The notes under the pieces: generated by a model | Databases searched by the model: none | Told to the model about the DNA's origin: nothing | Seen by the model: the letters and a program-made list of their open reading frames with translations, nothing else | Assembly: GCA_026225395.1 (NCBI GenBank) | Contig: JAMFSR010000013.1 | Location: 1-64,000, forward strand | DNA from: Granulicella sapmiensis | GTDB lineage: Bacteria > Acidobacteriota > Terriglobia > Terriglobales > Acidobacteriaceae | Reading direction: 5' to 3' | DNA: 64,000 nucleotides | Translations under genes and position numbers: made by a program | In this document: positions 54,406-63,400 of the stretch, in pieces | Numbering within the stretch: the first letter of the stretch is position 1 | Layout of the letters: the number at the start of each line of letters is the position of its first letter

Positions 54406-56055
54406 CTATTGCGCAACCAAGCTTTCAGTTGTTTGGCTATCATCCACATTTGGCATCATTGAAAAAATGTCGGGATTTACATATTGCACATCTTGTCCTG
54501 CTTGCACAATGGTTCCCGTCGCTTGTCGGAGCTGAACGAGGGCAAGAGCATATGCGAGGCGTGCGCTAACCTCATCAATCAAGACTGAAGTCAAGCGATC
54601 TTCCACCGTCAGCACGTCAACGAGGGAGCTCAGGCTGAGACGATATTTTTCGCGCTCTCCATCAAGAGCCGCCTGGTAATAACGAACAGCCTCACGTGCC
54701 TTTTGAAGTTGCTTTACTGTACTCAGAACGCCCTGAAACGCGACTACCGCTCCTGTCGCAGCTACTCTTGCTGTTTCCGCAAGAATCACCTGACACTGAC
54801 GGGTCGTTGCTACCTCACTCTGCAATTGCCCTTTGGCTACATTGTTGGCTGGGGATTGGCTGTAGGTAAGACCAACTGTGTAAGTTGGTTCCTTTGGTCC
54901 CGTAACGAGGGAGTTTGGAAGATCGCTGAAAGTGGTTCCGCCGTGGAATCCGGCATAGCCAATGTTTGAAACGATATCGAGTTGGGGCTTCAATTGGTTC
55001 TGAGTTGCACGTTCCAGAACCAGGTTGGATTCGGCACGAAGTGTGGCCGCAAGGACATCTGCACGGTGCGTGCTCGCCAACTGGATGTACTTCTGCAGAA
55101 GAGCAGGGCTGAATGGCGAGACAATATCCGGAATGTTTTGTGTTGGAGCCGGCAACGAAAGAATCTGCTCCGCATTCAAACCCATTACAAGCACAAGCTG
55201 TTGCCGCGCTTGAAGCAGATTCTGCTCAGAGGCCGTTACGCTCTCCATACGTGAGGCGAGATTGGCGCGCGCCTGATTCAAATCGTTTGCCGGCAGGCGA
55301 TCGGCCTCGACCAGAGTTTCGGTACCGCGCAGCAAGTCACTACCTCTCGACTCAGAGGCCTTATAGACTGCCAGTGTTGCATCTGCAGCGACGAAAGCCC
55401 AGTAGCGATTTGCCGCCGTCGCCAGCGTATCGGAGATGAGCTGACTGAGATCCAGGCGCGCAGCCTCTAGCTGCTTGGCTGCCGAGATCTCCTGAGCATC
55501 CACTGCGTTCTTGCCGCGATTGCGCAGTAGCGGTATTTCGATTGCCAAGCCAACTTGTGCCTTATTGATGCCACCAGGGTAATCGACTTGATCCGCTGTC
55601 CGATTTATCTGAAGCGTCGGGGCCAGCACGGTTCCATTTCGAAGTTGCTTGATGGCAGACACTGATGTATCGGTGGAATTGGTGAACTCTGCCAACTCAG
55701 CAGGGTTGGTCGGTATCGCGCCAAACGCCACGGGATCATAAGTTCTTTGTCTGCTTCCATTTGCCTGGATCGTCCAATCAAACTTTCCCGTTGCCGAGCG
55801 TAGAACTCCGGACTGCGCATCAACGTTGTATTGCTGAATTTTCAACTGAGGGTTCTTCACGAGGGATGCTTTCAGTACATCGAGCAGCGTCAGTCCCGAG
55901 AGGGGGCTCACCACCGCTGGCGCCGATTCCGCAGGAAACTGAACCTCTGAAGCATTGTTCTGCGCGCTTGCTGTGCATAGCGGTAAATACCCGCATAGAG
56001 CTGCTATTGTGACGCATCGTTCAGTGCATTTAGACGACCCTCCGTAGAATTTCAT
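54406..56055 (-). CDS. TolC-family outer membrane channel protein
   Basis: The 549-residue protein has a signal region (CVTIAALCGYLPLCTASAQ) and two long alpha-helical repeats typical of TolC (about residues 50-290 and 310-520), with repeated short motifs such as NRTADQVDYPGGINKAQVGL, LIDEVSARLAYALALVQLRQ and the DALYSYVTAQ-like helical hairpins. It would supply the outer membrane exit duct for the adaptor and ABC exporters encoded next. NHLM clusters in Gram-negative bacteria often but not always carry a dedicated channel gene, so its presence suggests secretion to the outside. It follows the precursor gene by 84 bases. Confidence 0.9.
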   Translation of the reverse strand: MKFYGGSSKCTERCVTIAALCGYLPLCTASAQNNASEVQFPAESAPAVVSPLSGLTLLDVLKASLVKNPQLKIQQYNVDAQSGVLRSATGKFDWTIQANGSRQRTYDPVAFGAIPTNPAELAEFTNSTDTSVSAIKQLRNGTVLAPTLQINRTADQVDYPGGINKAQVGLAIEIPLLRNRGKNAVDAQEISAAKQLEAARLDLSQLISDTLATAANRYWAFVAADATLAVYKASESRGSDLLRGTETLVEADRLPANDLNQARANLASRMESVTASEQNLLQARQQLVLVMGLNAEQILSLPAPTQNIPDIVSPFSPALLQKYIQLASTHRADVLAATLRAESNLVLERATQNQLKPQLDIVSNIGYAGFHGGTTFSDLPNSLVTGPKEPTYTVGLTYSQSPANNVAKGQLQSEVATTRQCQVILAETARVAATGAVVAFQGVLSTVKQLQKAREAVRYYQAALDGEREKYRLSLSSLVDVLTVEDRLTSVLIDEVSARLAYALALVQLRQATGTIVQAGQDVQYVNPDIFSMMPNVDDSQTTESLVAQ

Positions 56056-56139
56056 GTAAGCCCATATCCCCTTGAATCAAACAAACAGTGCACTGCGATA
56101 AGGTTGTCGATCTTCATGAATGGAGTGCTGCTAATGTGG

Positions 56140-56595
56140 TTAGCCACCCGTGATCTGTTCAAGATCTAGATCACTGAGTTCACCACAATCATCGGTCTCA
56201 CTTCGCCATACAAGAAAATAAGCATGACCATCCGAAACCTCATAGACTGTTATTTTGATATCGTCCGGAATACGGTGACCGAACTCGAGGAAGATTGCTT
56301 CCACGGGATTGGAGAGCAGATGTTCCTTAAATCGAGGATCCACCAAAGAACGCTTTACCACTTCGCCAAGCGGGAAGGGAATTGTTTCAAGCTCTTCTTC
56401 CGAACAAAAAATCGCTGTATCGAGAATGATTCCGATATTTCTGGGACTGCTTTCGACTATATGGATCGTCGTCGCTTCTGGATAAATGAAACCCATCTGC
56501 GCAAGAACGGCCTTCGGATTGGCAAGGAAATCCGCGCGAAAACTCGGGTCGTTGGCACATCGAATCTGGAAGTTTTCTCTAGAAAGGGAAGACAT
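56140..56595 (-). CDS. NHLP-family precursor with two tandem leader units and no core peptide
   Basis: The 151-residue protein has two nitrile-hydratase-alpha-like leader units. Unit 1 (about residues 5-60) has DPSFRADFLANPKAVLAQMG and IHIVESSPRNIGIIL. Unit 2 (about 85-150) has DPRFKEHLLSNPVEAIFLEFG, ITVYEVSDGHAYFLVW and the end motif ELSDLDLEQITGG. Leaders of this kind normally end in GG and are followed by a core peptide; here TAA comes directly after GG. AAGGAA lies five bases before ATG 56595. It is the first gene of the exporter operon and so the natural substrate, unless it serves as a leader or carrier in trans. The double leader and missing core are the notable points. Confidence 0.85.
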   Translation of the reverse strand: MSSLSRENFQIRCANDPSFRADFLANPKAVLAQMGFIYPEATTIHIVESSPRNIGIILDTAIFCSEEELETIPFPLGEVVKRSLVDPRFKEHLLSNPVEAIFLEFGHRIPDDIKITVYEVSDGHAYFLVWRSETDDCGELSDLDLEQITGG

Positions 56596-56746
56596 ATTTT
56601 TCCTTGGAAATCATGCTGGGATTAATAAATACGACTCATGAAGGCTCACGAAAATCAATAACCATGTAGATTGCGCTTCTGTGTACATTGCTCCGCCGTT
56701 CGTGAGGAACTCATATGGGTCTCTGAACTCTGATAAACCATTCAGC

Positions 56747-57379
56747 TTATGGTCCGAGACGAAGAACCATCCCAATACCCAAACGAGTATTGTTCTGAGT
56801 GTTGCTCTGACCATTAGGCAGTTGGGTGCGCAGGTAGTCGGCCTGGATGAGCCGGATGGCCAGGGCATGATTGAGTTTGAGATCGATACCAGCACCGGCC
56901 TGGAAAGCGAGGGCGTTGGCACTGTCGGTTGTTCCATTTAAAGGATTGCTTGCTGGTTCGAACCCGGTAGAGAAGACACTGTGGAATCCGTGAGCCTCGC
57001 CACCCAGCGCTTCGCAAAAAATTGATACCCCTCCGCTCTTTGAATGGAGTGTATATCGCGGGCCAAATACTATCGTTACAAGATCAAGAGGCACTGTGAG
57101 AGGACCGGTGCTTTCAGCGTGTAGTCCGGTAGCGCTTGCTGTAAACCCAAAGCCTCGATAGAAAAGACCGTGTAGTTCTATTCCTCCGCCTTTCATCCAA
57201 AAACTTGATGAGCCGGTACTTCTGGCATGCACCGCATCGTAGGTCACTGCCATGTCGATGGTCGTACTTCGCAAGTTTGCAGATGCTTGCCCCATAGCAC
57301 TGACACGGGCGATGCTAAGAAATGACGCAAGCGCGAGCAGCAGGACAAGCACGCGTCGTTCTGGTTTTATCTGAGACAT
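56747..57379 (-). CDS. Small outer membrane beta-barrel protein
   Basis: The 210-residue protein has a signal peptide (RVLVLLLALASFLSIARVSAMGQ) and alternating polar/hydrophobic strands with turns, ending in an aromatic-poor but typical barrel strand (NTRLGIGMVLRLG). The motifs VTIVFGPRYT and AGAGIDLKLNHALAIRLIQADY are common in acidobacterial outer membrane beta-barrel (OmpA-like barrel without peptidoglycan domain) proteins. Its role is unknown. GGAGAGA precedes ATG 57379. It is 28 bases after the giant repeat protein gene and likely co-transcribed with it, not with the NHLM operon. Confidence 0.8.
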   Translation of the reverse strand: MSQIKPERRVLVLLLALASFLSIARVSAMGQASANLRSTTIDMAVTYDAVHARSTGSSSFWMKGGGIELHGLFYRGFGFTASATGLHAESTGPLTVPLDLVTIVFGPRYTLHSKSGGVSIFCEALGGEAHGFHSVFSTGFEPASNPLNGTTDSANALAFQAGAGIDLKLNHALAIRLIQADYLRTQLPNGQSNTQNNTRLGIGMVLRLGP

Positions 57380-57407
57380 CTATCTCTCCGGTCGCGGACT
57401 CGATGCG

Positions 57408-60400
57408 CTATTGCACGATCAGGGTGACGGTATTGGTATGCTGCAAGGTTCCGCTGGTCACGGTGACGGCCAATGTGTAAGTTTGTGGCTGTTGCATGAG
57501 AAAGCCATCATCGGAGCAGCCAGTAAGCGAAGCTATGGCAGCAAGGCATATTAGTGAGGTAGCTATGGCCAGAGCTCGACTACTCATCCTCCGTCTCAGT
57601 TTCTGATTGCCGACGAATGGCAGGAGAAATAACGCAAATAATACTGGAGCAGCGCCACGCCCGAACGGATTATCCGGTTTTGCATTGCGCGCAATTGGAG
57701 CGGATGTTTGTATCGTCATGGTTACGGTCTGTGCGGCCCCATTAATGGGAATCGTCGAAGGGCTGAATGTTGCGGTCGCTCCTGCCGGCAGGCCAGCAAC
57801 AGTGAAGGTTACCGGCGCAGCAAATGTTCCAAAGTTTGGAGACACGGTGAATGTGTACGTCGCGGTTTTCCCCGGAGCTACTGTTAGCACGTTTGCTCCA
57901 GTATCTGTTAACGTCAAATCAAACGGCGCGACATTGACCGGAATACTCGAAGCTCCGGTTGAGCTAGGAAGAAAGTTACTGTCGCCGGCATAGTTGGCCG
58001 TAATAAGGTGGGTGATTCCTCCGGAAAGCGCTGTCGTATAGAGCGCGCTTCCTGATGTCAAAGGTAATGTCTGCAATATATTGCCGTTATCAAGAAACGT
58101 CACTGTTTGCGTCGGCATACCGCTCGTTGTGGAAGCGACGGTCGCTGTAAGTGTGACAGTTTGGTTCGGATTGATGCTTGTGCCGCTGGCTTTGAGACTG
58201 GTGATTGTTGGAGCCTGAGTTACTGACAGCGTGCCATTCGACGCCGCGACCACATAATCTGCGAGATTTGCCCCCAGAGCCGACGGCACAATTGCGTAGG
58301 TTCCTACATCTGACAGTACCCCAGCATTTGCACTGAAGTCCTCCATGAATGTGTCGCCATACTCTGCGCCAGTGATGGATCCTGTGAAAGCTGAATTCGC
58401 AGCGCCATAGTAACGAGTCGCGTTGTTGGCCGTAAGCGATAAGGTCATCTGCGAAACCGTAAAGCCAGCTTGTTGAGTTCCCGCTGTATGGTTAGGGTCT
58501 GTTGCTTCAGAGGCCAGCAACACTACTGGCCCGACTCCTGTCAGAGTGACCGTTGCGCCGGCGATCGCCGCAGGACCGCTAACCACCGTGTAACTGAAAG
58601 TTCCGGTCGAGTTAGAAGTTGCAGTTACCACAAATGGAGCATCTCCATATGTGTGATTGCCAACCGAGAACACAATCGTTGGAGCATCCTTGTCAACCAG
58701 AAAGCTCGTTGTCTGCGTTCCAATAGAATAATTTCCTGCCGCAGCCTGACTCGCCTGTAGCACTATAGTTCCCGCGCCAGTCAGAGTCACGGTCGAACCG
58801 GATATCGTCGCCGGTCCACTCACGACGGAGTAATTGAATGTCCCCGTTGAGTTCGAACTTGCACTGACCGAAAATGGAGCGTCCCCGTATGTGTGTGCTG
58901 GAATCGTGAACGTAATCGTGGGGGCTTCCGTCACAACAGCAAGGCTGAAAATGGCCGTTGCTGTAGCGCCATTGCTATCCGCGACGGTAACGGCATAATT
59001 GGATCCGGCACTGACAACGCCAGGCGTGCCAGTGATTGTTCCTGTTTCCGAGGCCATGTTCAGTCCAGGGGGCAACGTTGGCAAAACGCTGTAGGTGAGC
59101 GAACCCGTGCCACCTGTCCCCTTCACCGGAGCGAACGCTGTAGCCACCTGAGCCACAACCAGGCTGGCTGAGGCTTCGGTCTGATTCGCAACGACTGCTC
59201 CGTTGACCGTGAGGTTGAATGTTGCTGCAGCCGTGGCACCATTGCTATCTGTTACGGTGACCGCATAAGACACGGCAGTATTCGTCACATTCGGTGTGCC
59301 CGTGATCGTGCCTGTACCTGAATCAAAGTTCAGGCCAGCAGCGAGGTTCGGCGAGATGCTGTAGGTAAGTGGCTGTGTACCACCGGTGCCGGTTATGGGA
59401 ATCACAGGGAGAGCGACATGATTCTGCGTTAGAGCTATCGATGCTACGGATTGAGATCCGATGACGGTGCTGTTCACTGTCAGACTGAAGTTCGCCTTAG
59501 CGGCAGCGCCATTGGCGTCCGTCACTGTTACCGTATAGGTCGCTGTAGTACTGGCGGCTGTGGGCGTACCTGTAATGCCACCCACGCTTGTACTGAAAAC
59601 CAACCCCGCCGGAAGGTTTGGTGAGATGCTATAGGCGAGAGTTCCCGTACCACCCGACCCAGTTACAGGCAGGAATGAAGGCGTCGCATAGCTTTGCGTC
59701 AGAATCTTTGATGCGATGCTCTGCGTCGACATAACTTCAGGGTTCACCGTGAGCGTGAAGACAGCGGTCGCTGTCACATTGTTCGAATCGGTGACTGTGA
59801 CTGTGTAAGTTCTGGCGGTAATAGTCACGGTGGGCGTTCCGGTAACTATCCCATTGCTTGCGGCCATGCTCAGGCCAGTCGGCAGACCCGGTGAGACGCT
59901 GTACACAAGCGAACCTGCACCGCCCGAGCCGGCCACTGGGGTAAATGGCGTTGCTGCGTAGTTCTGTGTCAGCGCAGTGGAAGCTATCTTCTGATTCGCG
60001 GTGAGGATTGGCGTATAGGTAAACCCATGGCTCAGTGTCTGCGATCCATAGCCGTTGTTTACGACAATATCTACCACTCCTATGGCATGGCCTGGCGTCA
60101 TAGCTGTCAGCGTTGTGGCATTGATGATGTTGATATTGCCTGCAGCGATGCCGCCAAAGGTGAGGGTCGTCCCAGTGATGAAGCTCGATCCTGAAACCGT
60201 AACGCTCGTGTCTCCCATCACACTACCCATCGCCGGATTTACGCTGGTAATAGTGGGAGGCGCAGGCACAATCGTCAGCGAAAGGGTCGTGCTTGTGAAA
60301 ATTGCGTGCGTCGCTGTACTGCTGTCGGTGCCAATCACTGTGAAGGTGAAAGTTCCCGCGGCAGTTGGAGTCCCGGAAATGACGCCAGCACTCGATAGAC

Positions 60401-63400
60401 TAAGTCCCGTCGGCAGGGATCCACTGGCTAACGTCATTGAGAAGCTATACGGCATCTGGCCCCCGCTCGCCGTCAGCGACTGACTATAAGGCGTGCCTAC
60501 AGTACCTGAGGCAAGCGTAGCCGGCGTAACAGAGATCCTCGGCGCCGAGATGGTGAGCAATATCGTCGCAGGGGCCGATGTGCCCGCTCCATTGGTGGCC
60601 GTATAGGTAAAACTATCTGTGCCGAAGTAGCCAGTCGTTGGTGTGTACGTAATGTTTATGCCACTTGCCGCTGCTGTGCCATGTTTTGGCACGGAATCGA
60701 TCGCGACGCTAGTGGGAATGCCTGAGACATAGTTCAACGTGATTGCGTTCGAAGTGGAGTCATAGATGATGTTTGCTCCTCCGTTACTCGCTACAACAGG
60801 TGTGACGAAGGTATATCCATCGGCAGCTGTCGCAGAATTCGTCCCGGCAGCTGCAGTTACGATAACGTCTACCAAGCCGGCGCTATCGGCAGGAGCGGTT
60901 GCCGTGATCTGGGATGACGTACTGGTGATATTTGTCGCTGGTACGCCACCGAAGAGGACCGCCGTCGCTCCAGCTAAATTGGCGCCCATAATGGTTACCG
61001 TATTGCCGCCAGCGGTTGATCCCATCGACGGATTAAGACCGGTGATAACAGGCGGAACATACATAGCGGTCCCACTCAAAGGGATTGTCTGTGTGACGCT
61101 GGGATTGACATTCAAGCTGTTGTCGGTGAAGATGGCTGTGCCTGTTACTGGGCCGTTGATCACAGGAGTGGGCGTGAAGGCTATACCAACATTACAGGCC
61201 ATTGCAGGTGCCAGCGAGAAGCCGGCAGTGCAGTCTGTGGGTGTGCCACTGCCTGTAACTTGGGAGAAGTTCGTTGAGATACCCAAACCCGGCAGGATAG
61301 CCGTCAGCGGCGCATTTCCATTATTTGCAATCTGGAAGAATTGCACTGCACTGGAAGAGCCGTCGTTCTCCGACCCGAATGTGAGAGACGGCGGATCAGC
61401 ATAGTCCAACTTAACCACCTGATTGTTACCTGCATCGGCGACAAAGACGTTCCCACTACCATCTACCGTTACGCCAAACGGACTGCTGAAATTGCCGCTT
61501 AGTGTATTGATAGTCGTATAACCGCTTGCCGCCGAGATTTCCTTCACCGCGCTATTGCCGGTATCGGCAATGAAGATGTTTCCAACTCCATCGACTGACA
61601 CACCGAGAGGACCATTGAAGCTACTTCCCAGCGGGTTGATTGGAGTGACCGTGGTATAACCGCTCGCGGCGGTAATTTCTTTTACCTGGCTGCTGCTATC
61701 TAGAACGAAGGCATTTCCGCTAGCGTCAACTGCCACACCAAACGTGAGGTTGAACCCATTGCCCAGCGTAGTGACTGTGGTATAGCCGCCCACTGCTAAA
61801 ATTTCCTTCACTGCGTTGTTGCCATAATCGGCGACAAAAACATTGCCACTGCCATCTACGGCCACGCCACGCGGTTTAATGAAGCCAGACCCAAGATTTT
61901 TGACCGCAGTATAGCCGCTCGCCGCGAGGATCTCCTTTACTGCATTGCCGGTAGAGTCCGCAACGAAGATGTTCCCGCTACCATCTACCGCGACACCGAC
62001 AGGCCCGCTGAAATTAGCGCCGACCGAAGTCGGTGGACCATAGCTGCCTGCGGTATACAGAATCTCTTTCACCGCTTGGTTATAGAAGTCTGCGACGAAG
62101 ATATCTCCTCTGCCATCCACGACGACATTATTGGGACCGTTGAAGCCATTTCCCAGCGTACTTTGTGCGCCGGGATTGAAGGTTATCTGGGGGCCTATGC
62201 CTGTTCCGGAGATGTAAGACACCGCGACGACCGCACCGGAAGCATCTGTAAGCGTTGCCGCACCGTAGCGCGTACCAGGATGAGTCGGTGTAAAGCTGAT
62301 ATCTACCGTGCAGGCATCTCCGCTCAAGTAAGCTGTTGCCGGCGTGCAGGTTCCACCCGCTACATAGTTGAAGTCAAGGTCGGGAGCTCCTTGCGTCAGC
62401 ACCTGAATGGCGTTCGCAAGCGTGGAATTCAACGTCGCATCCTGCGCGAATGCGAGCGTCACCGTCTGAGTCGTACTGGTCGATCCCACATTGGTTACTG
62501 GAGCGATAACCGATGTGGCAGCATCGACCTCGAGGGAGAACATCGCGCTTAACGTCACTCCGGTAGCATCGACAACCTTCACGGTATAGACGGTCATTGG
62601 GCTTGCGATCACGGGCGTACCTGTGATCGTCCCTGTGCTCACATTCATGCTTAAGTTGCCAGGAAGAGTTGGCGAAACGCTATAGCTTAGTGATGGGGTC
62701 CCACCCGATCCGCTAACCGGTATGAGCGGCGTTGTCGCATAGTTCTGAGCCACACTGATCGACGGGATCACCTGTGTCACGACGAGCGCAGGATTGACAG
62801 TGAGAGTGAACGTCTGCGATACAGAGGTTCCGTTCACATCCGTAATCGTTACGCTGTACAGTGTCGCCGTGCTCGTATTAGTCGGTGTGCCCGCAATGAC
62901 TCCACTGCTTGGATCAATGGTGAAGGCTGGTGGCAAGCTTGGAGAAACGCTATACCTCAAAGATCCCGTGCCACCAGTTCCATGCACCGGCGTAAAGGTG
63001 CTGACCGCGCCTTGAGTCACATTTTCAAAAGCGATCAACTGTGTCGCTATGGGCTGTCCAGGTGTAACCGCATTGGAAGCGGACGAAAGCGCTCCAGTTC
63101 CAACGCTATTTGTGGCGGCGACTGTAAAGGTATACGTTGTGCCGTTCGTCAGCCCCGTTACCGTCAGTGGGCAAGCGGTCCCGGTCTTGATGAAGGCTCC
63201 GGGTGATGAAGTGACCGTATAACCTGTGATCGCCGCCCCGCCGTTCGACGCCGGCGCAGTAAAGCTAACCGTCGCCTGACCATTGCCTGCTGTCGCCGTG
63301 TCTATAGTCGGCGCTCCTGGAGCTGTAGCATTGATCGTCAGCGAGATAGTACTGCTGGTAAAGCTGGCCGAGATCGGGGTACTGCTGTCTATAACGGTCA

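Noticed and set aside
60766..61404. A 212-codon plus-strand frame opposite the giant repeat gene
   Set aside because: The Val/Ala/Pro/Thr-rich translation is the mirror of the Ig repeats on the other strand.
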